Part shown: positions 41,883-50,832 of the stretch, piece after piece
Numbering within the stretch: position 1 is the first letter of the stretch
Layout of the letters: the number at the start of each line of letters is the position of its first letter
Assembly (NCBI GenBank): GCA_963734065.1
Contig: CAVTFN010000003.1
Coordinates: forward strand, 248,001 to 312,000
DNA from: DATBLE01 sp963734065
Lineage (GTDB): Bacteria; Actinomycetota; Thermoleophilia; Gaiellales; Gaiellaceae
DNA: 64,000 bases
Direction: 5' to 3'
Position numbers and translations under genes: made by a program
Notes under the pieces: model-generated
What the model was told of the DNA's origin: nothing
What the model saw: the letters and a program-made list of their open reading frames with translations, nothing else
Database searches by the model: none

Positions 41883-42164
41883 ATGCGTCGCAGACGGCGG
41901 AGGATCCGCAGGTGGCTGGCGCTGGCAGCGACGCTCGCGACGCTGGGCATCGCCGCGACCGCCTCGGCGATGCCCGGCGGCGACGGCGCCGGCGCGCAGG
42001 ACCACTACTCGCAAGGCGCTGTCGCAGCCGGGGGCGGCACGGGCAGCTCGACCTGGTGGTACGTCGTGATCGCAGCGGTCGTCGTGTTCGGCCTGACGCT
42101 CGCCGGAGCCGCGATCATCCGGCGCAGCGACCAGCGGCGGCGACTCGCGGGGCTGGCCCACTAG
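41883..42164 (+). CDS. Small exported/membrane protein, hypothetical
   Basis: Ninety-three residues from an ATG behind GGGGAGAGG. An Arg-rich start and signal sequence (WLALAATLATLGIAATASA) is followed by a short Gly-rich outer segment and a second helix WWYVVIAAVVVFGLTLAGAA, ending RRSDQRRRLAG. It is small, anchored, and possibly controlled by the divergent Crp protein. A strong terminator follows. Confidence 0.6.
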   Translation: MRRRRRRIRRWLALAATLATLGIAATASAMPGGDGAGAQDHYSQGAVAAGGGTGSSTWWYVVIAAVVVFGLTLAGAAIIRRSDQRRRLAGLAH

Positions 42165-42187
42165 ACCGGGGGGAGAGGGACGGCGGC

Positions 42188-42219
42188 GGCATCGGGCCCG
42201 GGCAAGCGGGCCCGATGCC
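42188..42219 (+). terminator. Strong hairpin after the small membrane-protein gene
   Basis: GGCATCGGGCCCG and CGGGCCCGATGCC form a perfect 13-base-pair stem with a six-base loop, followed by CCTTTCG. It lies 24 bases after the stop at 42164. The T run is short, so Rho-independent activity is likely but not certain. Confidence 0.7.
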
Positions 42220-42258
42220 CCTTTCGCTGCGCCGGCGTTACGATCCGCGCGAGCGGCG

Positions 42259-43449
42259 ATGTCTCCGAGCCCTGGAACCGACGACGGCGGGAGCGCGGCG
42301 GCGATTGCGCCGCCGGCCGAGGCCGCGCGGCCGACCCCGTTCCGGTTCTACGACAACCGCCAGAAGTACCTCGCGTTCGTCACGACGTGCAACGAGAAGG
42401 CCGTCATCGCCCAGCGGTGCGCCGAGGAGATCGCACTCCTGCGGCCGACGCCTCCGGCGCTCGAGCTGTTCGACGCGGGGATGGGGGACGGAACCGTCCT
42501 GTCGCGCGTGCTGCGCATGGTTCACGACCGGTTTCCGACGGTGCCGGTGCTCGCGGTCGCGAAGGAGATCAGCCTCGAAGACGTTCGTCTGGGCCTGGAC
42601 AAGCTGCCCGACCGGTTCGTCGAGCATCCGCACACCGTCGTCGTCGTCACGAACCTCTCGTATGCCGACGCGCCCGCGCTTCTGCCGAGCGATCCCGACG
42701 CGGCCGCGAGGCTCAGCTGGCAGGAGGTGGCGCTCGAGGGTGCATCCGCGCACGAGCTCGGCGAGCAGATCGAGGCGCTCGGCCCGATGCTCGCGTCCGG
42801 ATGGGGAACGAGCCCGAGCCCGGAGACCGGCAATCCGGTGCCTCAGCAGCCGTCGGTGCTGGTGCTCTACCGCCACGACCACGAGTTCCTGCTCCACGAC
42901 GTGATCGCCCGCCTCCGGGACCATGAGGCGTCGTACGACTTCGTGCTCGCCTCGCAGCCCTGGCGCGCGCGGATGGGGGCGGCGTTCAAGGTCGAGAAGA
43001 TCCTCGCTCCGCTGACCCGGAGCCTGGCGCCGGGTGGCCGCCTCCTGGCGGTGCAGTCGTGGGGCCGGGACCCGGCCGCCGAGATCGTCGAGCGACTCTG
43101 GCCGGGCGAGCGTCCGTTCACCGTCGACCGGCACGTGCTGCTCGACGCCCTTCGGACGGCGCTCGGCGAGGAGGCCGGGGAGTACGACCTCACCGATCCT
43201 CCCGACGAGCCGGCGGTCTTCCGCTACGAGATGCACACGCTGCCGTCGGAGATCGGCGACCGGATCGGCACTTCGACCCTGTTCGCCGCCTGGAACGCCG
43301 TCATCTACGTCAACCAGATCGAGGACGAGCGGCTCCAGGAAGCGCTGCTCCAGAGCAGCTACCTCCAGGCGACCCAGGACGTCCTGCAGGAGCACGGCGC
43401 GCTCTGGTTCAACGACGAGGCGTTCGTAGTGGTACGTCGCGCATCGTAG
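42259..43449 (+). CDS. Putative SAM-dependent methyltransferase
   Basis: A 396-residue protein. After a disordered N-terminus, FRFYDNRQKYLAFVTTCNEK leads to a SAM-type motif LELFDAGMGDGTVLSRVLR and the acidic strand VLAVAKEISLEDV. A later YDFVLASQPWRARMG, then LAPGGRLLAVQSWG, matches motifs IV-V. The C-terminal 120 residues are specific and contain AAWNAVIYVNQIEDERL. Substrate unknown. The TAG stop is the first three bases of repeat copy 5. Confidence 0.7.
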   Translation: MSPSPGTDDGGSAAAIAPPAEAARPTPFRFYDNRQKYLAFVTTCNEKAVIAQRCAEEIALLRPTPPALELFDAGMGDGTVLSRVLRMVHDRFPTVPVLAVAKEISLEDVRLGLDKLPDRFVEHPHTVVVVTNLSYADAPALLPSDPDAAARLSWQEVALEGASAHELGEQIEALGPMLASGWGTSPSPETGNPVPQQPSVLVLYRHDHEFLLHDVIARLRDHEASYDFVLASQPWRARMGAAFKVEKILAPLTRSLAPGGRLLAVQSWGRDPAAEIVERLWPGERPFTVDRHVLLDALRTALGEEAGEYDLTDPPDEPAVFRYEMHTLPSEIGDRIGTSTLFAAWNAVIYVNQIEDERLQEALLQSSYLQATQDVLQEHGALWFNDEAFVVVRRAS

Positions 43450-43534
43450 GGTCTGACCCCGAGGGATCTGACCCCGTACGCTGAGATTCGCTGCGGTTTT
43501 CTTTGGGGACAGTCCCCTTCGGGGACAGTCCCTA
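43447..43534. repeat. Dispersed two-palindrome intergenic repeat, copy 5 (inverted)
   Basis: TAGGGTCTGACCCC at one end and GGGGACAGTCCCTA at the other, so it is in reverse orientation to copies 1-4. The first TAG is the stop of the methyltransferase on the plus strand. The last CTA is the TAG stop of the MetE-like gene on the minus strand. The element fills the whole gap. Confidence 0.9.
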
Positions 43535-44686
43535 GGACCAGACCCGCCGTGCCACGTCGCCGACCAGGCGGAGCTTCGCCTCCTGCTCCTCCAGCGTCAT
43601 CGTGCGGGCGATCTCGCCCGACGCGAAGCCGCACTGCGGGCTGACCGCCAGGCGTTCGAGCGGCACGTGCTCCGTCGCCTCCTCGATCCGCGCGACCACG
43701 TCGTCGGCGTTCTCGGGCGTGCCGTCCTTCGTCGTCACCAACCCGAGCACGACTTGGTGGTGGGGGAGCACGTCGGCCAGCGGGGCGAAGCCGCCTGCGC
43801 GGTCGGTGTCGTACTCGAGCAGCAGCCGGTCGAGGTTCGTCAGCCGCGGGAAGACTTCGCTCGAGATCACCTCGTAGCCGCCGGTAGCCGCCCACATCCC
43901 GCCGGGCGCGTTCCCGCGGCACATGTGCATCGCGCGCGTGACGCCCGTCAGGCCATCGAAGACCATGTTGTCCAGCTCGGCGTCGGCGACCAGCTCGTGC
44001 GCCATGTCGTGCCCGTGCTCCTCGAACACCGCGCGGTTGCCGGGGTCGATGTGCCACTGGGCGTAGTTGGGTGCGTCCAGCTGGATGTAGTCGCAGCCCA
44101 GCTCGACCAGCCGGTCGACGATGTGCTCGCGCGTCAGGCGGGCGATGTCCTCGATGAAGTCGTCCGATGTCGGGTATGCGTCGGTCGAGTACTCGGGGTG
44201 CCAGAAGATCCGGCTCCAGCTCGGCGCCGGGATCGTGTACTTGGCTCGCGCGTGAGCATGCTCCTTCAGGAACGAGTACTCGTCGCCGACGATGTCGCGC
44301 TCGACCCGGAGCCGGCGCGTGACGAACGGCTCCTCCGGCGGCAGGGCCGAGGTGTCGGCGGGATCTCCGGCACCGGTCTTCCAGAGGCCGCGCCAGCCGG
44401 AGGCGGCGTCCAGGAACTCGAAGCCGCTGACCGGAGCGTCGAAGAGCGGGTCGTCGACCATCGGGATGAACGCGATCCATCCCGTCCGCCGGAACTCGCC
44501 GTCCGTGATCGCCTCGATGCCCGCGCTCTCCTGGAGGGCGATCGCCTCGAGAACCGCCTTGTCCTCGAGAGCGTGCAGCTCGCCTGCGTCGAGGTTGCCT
44601 GCCCGCGCGACGTCCCTCGCCTCCCGCAGGTACTCGGGCCGCAGCAGGCTGCCGACGACGTCCGCTCGCACGGTGGTGGCCGCCAT
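43532..44686 (-). CDS. MetE-like (cobalamin-independent methionine synthase C-terminal) family protein
   Basis: A 384-residue UROD/MetE-fold protein. RADVVGSLLRPEYLREARDV opens the barrel. Zinc ligands are likely His/Cys in AMHMCRGN and Cys in SPQCGFAS; DYIQLDAPNYAQW holds substrate-side residues. It lacks the N-terminal half of true MetE. Relatives transfer methyl groups to thiols or act on coenzyme-M-like thiol compounds. Its neighbours (methyltransferase, twin SDRs) do not settle the substrate. The stop codon is formed by repeat copy 5. Confidence 0.85.
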   Translation of the reverse strand: MAATTVRADVVGSLLRPEYLREARDVARAGNLDAGELHALEDKAVLEAIALQESAGIEAITDGEFRRTGWIAFIPMVDDPLFDAPVSGFEFLDAASGWRGLWKTGAGDPADTSALPPEEPFVTRRLRVERDIVGDEYSFLKEHAHARAKYTIPAPSWSRIFWHPEYSTDAYPTSDDFIEDIARLTREHIVDRLVELGCDYIQLDAPNYAQWHIDPGNRAVFEEHGHDMAHELVADAELDNMVFDGLTGVTRAMHMCRGNAPGGMWAATGGYEVISSEVFPRLTNLDRLLLEYDTDRAGGFAPLADVLPHHQVVLGLVTTKDGTPENADDVVARIEEATEHVPLERLAVSPQCGFASGEIARTMTLEEQEAKLRLVGDVARRVWS

Positions 44687-44712
44687 TCCGGCGCGACTAT
44701 AAGGTCCGGCGG

Positions 44713-45600
44713 GTGCGCGAGGTCGAGGGCAAGGTCGCGTTCATCACGGGCGGTGGCAGCGGCGTCGGGCTCGGGATGGCGAGGGCGTTCCTCGGCGCAG
44801 GAATGAAGGTCGCGATCGCGGACATCCGGCCCGACCACCTCGAGGCCGCGAGCGCCGAGCTCGGCGGCGACGTGCACGCGATCGAGCTCGACGTGACCGA
44901 CCGCAACGCGTTCGCACGTGCCGCGGACGAGACCGAGCGCGCCCTCGGCAACGTGCACGTGCTCTGCAACAACGCCGGCATCAACCTCTTCAACGACATC
45001 GCCGACGCGACCTACCAGGACTGGGACTGGGTGCTCGGCGTCAACCTGGGCGGGGTCGTCAACGGCGTCGTCACGTTCGTGCCGAGAATCAAGGCGCACG
45101 GCGAGCGCGGGCACGTGGTCAACACCGCGTCGATGGCGGCGTTCGTGGCCGGGCCCGGCGCCGGGATCTACACCACGGCGAAGTTCGGCGTCCACGGCCT
45201 CTCCGACGCACTCCGCTGGAGCCTGCTCCCGTACGGGATCGGCGTGTCGATGGTCTGCCCGGGGCTGGTCAAGAGCAAGATCTACGAGAGCGACTCGATC
45301 CGGCCCGCCGAGCTGTCGACGGACACCACCCACGCCGACCCCGGGTTCATGCAGATCCTGCCCGGGCTGCACGAGGCCGGGATGGACCCGGACGAGATCG
45401 GCGAGAAGGTCCTGCGCGCGATCCGGAACGACGACTTCTACGTCTTCACGCACCCCGATCACCGCGACGAGCTGCGTGAGATCTTCGACGAGACGATCGC
45501 CGCATTCCCGGACGAGCCCGTTCCGCCCGATCGGCTCGCGGTGGAGGACGGCCGCCGCGCCGGGAAGGCGCAGGCGCTGGCCTCCTGGCCAGGCGACTGA
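44713..45600 (+). CDS. SDR-family oxidoreductase, first of a tandem pair
   Basis: A 295-residue SDR from a GTG. Motifs: TGGGSGVGLGMA for cofactor, acidic IADIRPDH after strand 2 (NAD preference), CNNAG, Ser in NTASMAAF and Y-x3-K in GIYTTAKFGV. A C-terminal extension (about 50 residues, FTHPDHRDELREIFDETIAA) is longer than in basic SDRs. It is followed two bases later by a close paralogue, so they form an operon. The shared substrate is unknown; steroid-, terpenoid- or alcohol-type ketones are typical. Confidence 0.9.
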   Translation: MREVEGKVAFITGGGSGVGLGMARAFLGAGMKVAIADIRPDHLEAASAELGGDVHAIELDVTDRNAFARAADETERALGNVHVLCNNAGINLFNDIADATYQDWDWVLGVNLGGVVNGVVTFVPRIKAHGERGHVVNTASMAAFVAGPGAGIYTTAKFGVHGLSDALRWSLLPYGIGVSMVCPGLVKSKIYESDSIRPAELSTDTTHADPGFMQILPGLHEAGMDPDEIGEKVLRAIRNDDFYVFTHPDHRDELREIFDETIAAFPDEPVPPDRLAVEDGRRAGKAQALASWPGD

Positions 45601-45602
45601 CC

Positions 45603-46496
45603 GTGCACGAGGTCGAAGGCAGGACCGCGTTCGTCACCGGCGGCGCCAGCGGGATCGGCCTCGGCATGGCGACGGCGTTCGCCGGCGCCGGGATGAACGT
45701 CGTCATCGCCGACCTGCGGCGTGACCACATCGAGACGGCTCTCGACACACTCGCCGGGAAACCGATCCACGCGATCGAGCTCGACGTCACGGACCGCGAC
45801 GCGTTCGCGCGCGCTGCCGACGAGGCCGAGAGCGTCTTCGGCCATGTCCACGTCCTCTGCAACAACGCCGGCATGGGCATCCTCGGCCCGGTCACCGACG
45901 CTCGCTACGACGACTGGGACTGGGGCCTCGGCGTGCTGGTCGGCGGGGTCGTCAACGGAATCCAGACCGTCCTGCCGCGCATGCGGGCGCACGGCGAGGG
46001 CGGCCATGTCGTCAACACCTCCTCGATGGCCGGTGTGCTCCCGATCCCCGGCGCCGCGATCTACATCACGGCCAAGGCGGCAGTGATCGGCCTCTCGGAG
46101 GCACTGCGCAGCGAGCTCGCCGGTGAGGGGATCGGCGTCTCCGCGTTCTGCCCCGGTCCGGTGCAGACCAACATCCGCGAGGGCGGCCGCATCCGACCCG
46201 AGCAGTACGCCGACTCGGGTTACACCGACCTCGAGCGCGACCTCGAGGAGCGGCCCAACTCGCCGCTCTGGATGGACCCGATCGAGTGCGGCGAGCGGGT
46301 GCTGGCCGGCATCCGCAACGACGACCTCTACATCTTCACGCACCGCGAGTTCCGCGAGGGAGCCGAGGAGCGCTTCCGGGCGATGGTCGCCTCGTTCCCC
46401 GACGAGCCGCGGAACGAGGAACGGGCGAAGGAGATCGACTTCCTGCTCTCCAACCCGATCTTTCGCGACACGCTGGAGCGCCGGAGACCGAGTTAA
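45603..46496 (+). CDS. SDR-family oxidoreductase, second of a tandem pair
   Basis: A 297-residue paralogue of the preceding SDR, sharing the start (HEVEGRTAFVTGGASGIGLG), IADLRRDHIETA, LCNNAGMGILGP, NTSSMAG and the AIYITAKAAV site, as well as the C-terminal FTHREFREGAEERFRAMV extension. GTG at 45603. Duplication followed by divergence is clear in the sequence. It may form a heterodimer or act on the next step of the same pathway. Confidence 0.9.
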   Translation: MHEVEGRTAFVTGGASGIGLGMATAFAGAGMNVVIADLRRDHIETALDTLAGKPIHAIELDVTDRDAFARAADEAESVFGHVHVLCNNAGMGILGPVTDARYDDWDWGLGVLVGGVVNGIQTVLPRMRAHGEGGHVVNTSSMAGVLPIPGAAIYITAKAAVIGLSEALRSELAGEGIGVSAFCPGPVQTNIREGGRIRPEQYADSGYTDLERDLEERPNSPLWMDPIECGERVLAGIRNDDLYIFTHREFREGAEERFRAMVASFPDEPRNEERAKEIDFLLSNPIFRDTLERRRPS

Positions 46497-46514
46497 CAAC
46501 GAGCGCACCCTGCC

Positions 46515-46543
46515 TTGACACCCATCGGGGCCGGCGGGATAGT
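46515..46543 (+). promoter_or_regulatory. Sigma70-type promoter ahead of the binding-protein/selenoprotein operon
   Basis: TTGACA at 46515-46520, 17 bases, then GATAGT at 46538-46543. The spacing and -35 are ideal. It would give a leader of about 130 bases before the ATG at 46680. No known riboswitch was recognised in that leader. Confidence 0.6.
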
Positions 46544-46679
46544 CGCGGCGGACGAGCATCACGAGCATCAGGCCAACCCCAACGGAAGCCGTGCAGAAGC
46601 GTCGGTGTGCCAGTCGGGACATAGGCATGAGGGCGCCCACGCGCGGAGCGTTCCCGAGGCTCGGAGGAGGAGTCAGACA

Positions 46680-47963
46680 ATGCGTACAGTGAGACTTCTG
46701 AGCGTCGCCCGCGGGCGGCGTGGATTCGCGCTTGCAGTGACGTTCGGGGCCTGTCTCGCCGTATCGGCTGTCGCGGCGCTCGCGGCCACGAGCGCGCTCC
46801 CGCCGCCACAGGTCCTCAACTACCAGGCATACGTCGGCGGCAAGGGCAAGGCCAACCCGAAGTTGTCACCGGTAACGCTCGGCTTCATCAACGGGCAAGG
46901 CGGGCCGCCGAACTTCAACTTCCCACAGGCGACGCATGTGATCGAGGCGGAAGTGAAGATGATCAATGCCGAGCTCGGCGGCGTTCACGGGCATCCGCTC
47001 AAGCTGAACGAGTGCTTCTGGGCGCAGGCGGAGGAAGAAGGCGTCCGCTGCGGCCAGAAGATGGTCAACGACAAGAACACGAAGGCGATCATCTTCGGGT
47101 TCGTCACCGTCGGTAACCAGTCGATCTACGCGACCGTCAAGGGTACGAAGGCGATCGTCGGCGTCGTCACCGCCAACCCGGCCGACCCGACTGCGAAGAA
47201 CGTCTTCTTCCTCAACGGCAGCCAGACGAGCGTGCTCGGCCCGTTCGGCACCTACACGAAGCGGTTCCTGCCCAAGGTGAAGTCCGCCGCCATCGTGTAT
47301 CCGACCGATCCCGGTGCCGACACGGCCGCGATCGCCCTGAAGAAGGGCCTACAGCAGGTCGGCCTGAAGGTGACCGTGATCGGCGTCCCGCCACTCTCGA
47401 CCGACCTGCTCGGGGCAGCGACGCAGGCCAGTTCGAGCGACATGATCGTCGCCGCGCTCGGATTCACGACGTGCGTGCCGTTCGCGCGGGCGATCGACCA
47501 GATCCACTACACGAAGCCGGTCCTCTCGACGCCGATCTGCACGTTTCTTCCGCGGGCGGCCTACGCGGGCGGCGACATCCCGAAGTGGACCTACGGCATC
47601 GCTCAGACGCTGGTGAATCTGCCCGGCCCGCAGTCGAAGCTGTATCTGAAGAAGGGCATCCAGTACGGGGCGACGGTCAACGACCTGCTCTGGGTCTTTG
47701 CGGAGGGTGCCTGGGAGCAGACGCTCGCCACCGTGAAGATCATGAACGCGATCCCGTTCAACAAGCTCACGCCGGGGGCGATCATCGCCGGGTTCAAGGC
47801 CTTCCGCGGTCCCACCGTGCTCGGCCCGCCGGAGATCGCATGCGGCAAGGTGTCCCCAGGAGAGCCTGCCGCCTGCGGCAACCAGACCCAGTTCTACAAC
47901 TACTCCGGCAAAGGCGTCTGGAAGGTGGCCTCGGGCTGGCTGAAGCCACCTGGGGCGAAATAG
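46680..47963 (+). CDS. LivJ-type ABC transporter substrate-binding protein
   Basis: A 427-residue exported binding protein. ATG has GGAGGAGG upstream; a signal peptide (FALAVTFGACLAVSAVAALA) ends near residue 35. The mature protein has the type I periplasmic fold: VTLGFINGQGGPPNFNFPQA, then IEAEVKMINAELGGVHGHPL, a Cys pair (NECFWAQAEEEGVRCGQ), AIVYPTDPGADTAAIALKKG and the second-lobe segments. It belongs to the branched-chain amino acid/amide binder family, whose real ligands include many carboxylic acids and amides. It starts the cluster leading to the selenoprotein genes. A strong hairpin follows before the permease. Confidence 0.88.
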   Translation: MRTVRLLSVARGRRGFALAVTFGACLAVSAVAALAATSALPPPQVLNYQAYVGGKGKANPKLSPVTLGFINGQGGPPNFNFPQATHVIEAEVKMINAELGGVHGHPLKLNECFWAQAEEEGVRCGQKMVNDKNTKAIIFGFVTVGNQSIYATVKGTKAIVGVVTANPADPTAKNVFFLNGSQTSVLGPFGTYTKRFLPKVKSAAIVYPTDPGADTAAIALKKGLQQVGLKVTVIGVPPLSTDLLGAATQASSSDMIVAALGFTTCVPFARAIDQIHYTKPVLSTPICTFLPRAAYAGGDIPKWTYGIAQTLVNLPGPQSKLYLKKGIQYGATVNDLLWVFAEGAWEQTLATVKIMNAIPFNKLTPGAIIAGFKAFRGPTVLGPPEIACGKVSPGEPAACGNQTQFYNYSGKGVWKVASGWLKPPGAK

Positions 47964-47980
47964 CGACGATCCATCGAACG

Positions 47981-48014
47981 AGCGCCGGGCCCGGCAGGCG
48001 TCGGGCCCGGCGCT
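47981..48014 (+). terminator. Hairpin between the binding-protein and permease genes
   Basis: AGCGCCGGGCCCG and CGGGCCCGGCGCT form a perfect 13-base-pair stem with an eight-base loop, 18 bases after the binding-protein stop. No T run follows, so it probably weakens read-through or protects the 3' end. That would keep the binding protein in excess over the membrane parts. Confidence 0.7.
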
Positions 48015-48034
48015 CCGTGCCAGACTGACGCGGG

Positions 48035-50065
48035 ATGCAGGACGTCATCCTCTACGGGGCGCTTGGGCTGGGCGCGGGCGCCCTGATCGCCAGCATCGCG
48101 CTCGGAGTCGTCCTGATTTACCGCGGCTCCGGCGTCATCAACGTCGCCACCGGCGCGATCGCGATGGTCGCCGCCTACATCTTCTGGGCATTCAGGACCG
48201 GGTTCTTCGGCTTTCACCTGTCGACCGTGCCGGCATTCGTGCTGACCCTCGTCTGCATGGCCGTATTCGGCGTTCTGGTCGAGCTGACGGTCTTCCGTCC
48301 GCTCCGGAACACGACGCCGCTCGCCAAGCTCGCCGCGTCGCTCGGCCTGCTGCTGGTGCTGGAGTCGGGGATGATCGTGATCTTCGGCAACAGCCTGAAG
48401 TCGGCGCCGTCGGTGCTTCCGTCCGACACGGTGACGATCTTCTCGCGGGTCGTGCCGATCGACCGATTCCTCCTCGCGGGGATCGTCGTGGTCGTCGCGG
48501 CCGTGCTCGCGGCGCTGTACCGGTGGACGCCGTTCGGCCTCTCGACGAGGGCCTCGTCGGAGAACGAGGTCTCCGCGATGCTCGCCGGCCTGTCTCCGAG
48601 CCGGCTTGCGGTCATGAACACCTGCCTCGCGAGCGTCGTCGCAGGAGGGCTCGGGGTGCTGGTCGCGCCGCTGATCTCCCTCGATGCGCAGACGCTTGCC
48701 TTCCAGGTCGTGCCGGCGCTCGGTGCAGCGCTGCTCGCCGGGTTCACCTCCTACTTCGTCGCGTGCTTCGCCGGGCTGGCGATCGGGATCTTCCAGTCAC
48801 TGCTCATCTACTGGGGGACGCAGAGCTGGTTCCCGACGGACTCGGGAGGGGCTCCGCTCCGGGGCCTCTCGGAGCTGTTCGTCTTCCTCGTCATCGTCCT
48901 CGCCCTGTTCTTACGAGGGGCGAGCCTGCCCGGACGCGGCGAGGTCGTCGAGAGGCGGCTGCCCGTCGTTCCCAGGCCCGAGCGGTTGCTGAGGCCGGCG
49001 ACGATCGCGGCGATTCTCGGCGTCATCGCGCTGATCGTGTTCCCGTACGACTTCAGGCAGGCCCTGATCAACTCGCTGCTCGGCATCGTCATCTGTCTCT
49101 CCCTCGTCGTCATCATCGGCTTCGTCGGCCAGATCTCGGTCGTCCAGCTCGCGCTCGCCGGTGTCGCCGGCTTCACGATGTCCCACCTGACGACGGATGT
49201 CGGCGGCGTCTGGGCGAAGTTCCCGATCTCGCTCCTGATCGGAGCTTCCGTGGCGACGATCGTCGGGCTTCTCGTCGCCGTCTCGGCTCTGCGCGTCCGC
49301 GGCGTGAGCCTGGCGATCGTCACGCTTTCGGCGGCCGTTGCACTCGAGCAGTTCGGCTTTCTGAACGCGAGGTGGGGCGGTGGCGACCAGGGATCGCCCG
49401 TCGCCCAGCCGGCGATCGGAGGTCTCGATCTCTCTCCCGGTGGGCCGTTCCGAGGCGTGGACGACAAGATCCCGAGCCCGACGTTCGGCTTCCTCGTTCT
49501 GGCCGCAACCATCCTGCTCGGCCTCCTCGTCGCGAACACGCGCCGCTCGAGCCTCGGCCAGCGGATGCTCGCCGTTCGCTCGAACGAACGGGCCGCAGCT
49601 GCAGCCGGAATCAACGTCCGTAACGTCAAGCTTGCCGGCTTCGCCATGGCCGCCTTCGTCGCGGGCATGGCCGGTGCGCTCTACGCCTACAACTTCGGGT
49701 CGGTGAGTTACAGCCGGTTCGGGGCGGTGGCGGCGCTCGGGCTGATCGCGTTCGGTTATTTCGGCGGCATCACGATGGTCTCCGGGGCGGTGATCGCCGG
49801 AATCGGCGCGACGGAAGGCCTGTTCCCGCACACCTTCGACCGGTTTCTCGGCCTGTCCGGCAACTGGGCGCTCCTGGTCGGCGGCTTCGCCCTGATCATC
49901 ACGTTGATCGTCAATCCGGAGGGCATCGCCGGCACGGGTTGGAAGAAGCAGCAGCAGAAGAAGAGACGACGGGCAGCCGGAACGTCGTCGAGCGGGCCCG
50001 GGGCCCGCCTCGCTCGTCTTCGGTCGCCCGCGGCCACTGCCACGGGCGACGAGGGGAAGCGGTGA
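48035..50065 (+). CDS. Fused LivH-LivM branched-chain-type ABC permease
   Basis: A 676-residue permease. Residues 1-300 are LivH-like (VVLIYRGSGVINVATGAIAM; VFRPLRNTTPLAKLAASLGL), and 320-645 are LivM-like (FVGQISVVQLALAGVAGFTM; QRMLAVRSNERAAAAAGINV; GGITMVSGAVIAG). The two are usually separate genes. The C-terminal 40 residues are basic and disordered. The stop overlaps the GTG of the ATPase gene. It forms the channel for the LivJ-type ligand. Confidence 0.92.
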   Translation: MQDVILYGALGLGAGALIASIALGVVLIYRGSGVINVATGAIAMVAAYIFWAFRTGFFGFHLSTVPAFVLTLVCMAVFGVLVELTVFRPLRNTTPLAKLAASLGLLLVLESGMIVIFGNSLKSAPSVLPSDTVTIFSRVVPIDRFLLAGIVVVVAAVLAALYRWTPFGLSTRASSENEVSAMLAGLSPSRLAVMNTCLASVVAGGLGVLVAPLISLDAQTLAFQVVPALGAALLAGFTSYFVACFAGLAIGIFQSLLIYWGTQSWFPTDSGGAPLRGLSELFVFLVIVLALFLRGASLPGRGEVVERRLPVVPRPERLLRPATIAAILGVIALIVFPYDFRQALINSLLGIVICLSLVVIIGFVGQISVVQLALAGVAGFTMSHLTTDVGGVWAKFPISLLIGASVATIVGLLVAVSALRVRGVSLAIVTLSAAVALEQFGFLNARWGGGDQGSPVAQPAIGGLDLSPGGPFRGVDDKIPSPTFGFLVLAATILLGLLVANTRRSSLGQRMLAVRSNERAAAAAGINVRNVKLAGFAMAAFVAGMAGALYAYNFGSVSYSRFGAVAALGLIAFGYFGGITMVSGAVIAGIGATEGLFPHTFDRFLGLSGNWALLVGGFALIITLIVNPEGIAGTGWKKQQQKKRRRAAGTSSSGPGARLARLRSPAATATGDEGKR

Positions 50066-50832
50066 CGGCTGCGCTCATCGCCTCCGGGATCTCGGTCTCC
50101 TTCGGCGGGCTCCGCGCGCTGAACGAGGTCGACCTCGAGGTCTCGGACGGCCGACTGGTCGGGCTGATCGGTCCGAACGGAGCGGGCAAGACCACCTTCA
50201 TCGACGCCGTCTCGGGATTCGTTCCCTATCGAGGGACGGTCTCGCTCGACGGAAAAACCTTGGACGGACTGTCCGCGCACGTTCGTGCACGCCGCGGATT
50301 GGCGAGGACGTGGCAGTCGATCGAGCTGTTCGACGATCTGACCGTGCGCGAGAACCTGGCGGTCGCCTCATATCGGCCGTCGGCCTGGGCGACGATCAAG
50401 GAGGTGCTCTCGCGACCCGTCGACACGACCGCGGCGGTCGACGAGACGCTCCACCTGCTCGGGCTCGACGAGAGGCTCGAGGACATGCCCGCCGACCTCA
50501 CCCAGGGGCAGCGGAAGCTCGTCGGCGTCGCCCGCGCCCTCGCAGCCCGCCCCCGAGTGCTCTGCCTGGACGAGCCCGCGGCCGGGCTGGACACCCGCGA
50601 GAGCGAGGAGCTCGGCCGCCGCCTCAAGGAGGTCGCGAACGCAGGCCAGGCGATGCTGCTCGTCGACCACGACATGGGGCTTGTCCTCTCGATCTCCGAC
50701 TACGTGGTCGTGCTCGAGTTCGGGAAGGTGATCGCCCACGGCCCACCCGACGTCGTGCGGCGCGACCCGAACGTCATCGCGGCGTACCTCGGCAGCGCGG
50801 GCGCCGAGATCGAACAGGCGATCAAGGGATGA
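50062..50832 (+). CDS. LivG-type ABC transporter ATPase
   Basis: A 256-residue ATPase from GTG in a GTGA overlap. Walker A GPNGAGKTT, the LivG-specific GLARTWQSIELFDDLTVREN, the signature variant LTQGQRKLVGVARAL, Walker B RVLCLDEPAAGLD and switch VDHDMGLVL. It is paired with the LivF-type gene that follows by an ATGA overlap. Confidence 0.93.
   Translation: MTAALIASGISVSFGGLRALNEVDLEVSDGRLVGLIGPNGAGKTTFIDAVSGFVPYRGTVSLDGKTLDGLSAHVRARRGLARTWQSIELFDDLTVRENLAVASYRPSAWATIKEVLSRPVDTTAAVDETLHLLGLDERLEDMPADLTQGQRKLVGVARALAARPRVLCLDEPAAGLDTRESEELGRRLKEVANAGQAMLLVDHDMGLVLSISDYVVVLEFGKVIAHGPPDVVRRDPNVIAAYLGSAGAEIEQAIKG

Noticed and set aside
20594..43534. Repeats as a CRISPR array
   Set aside because: Copies are kilobases apart, palindromic and in both orientations, with no spacers or cas genes.
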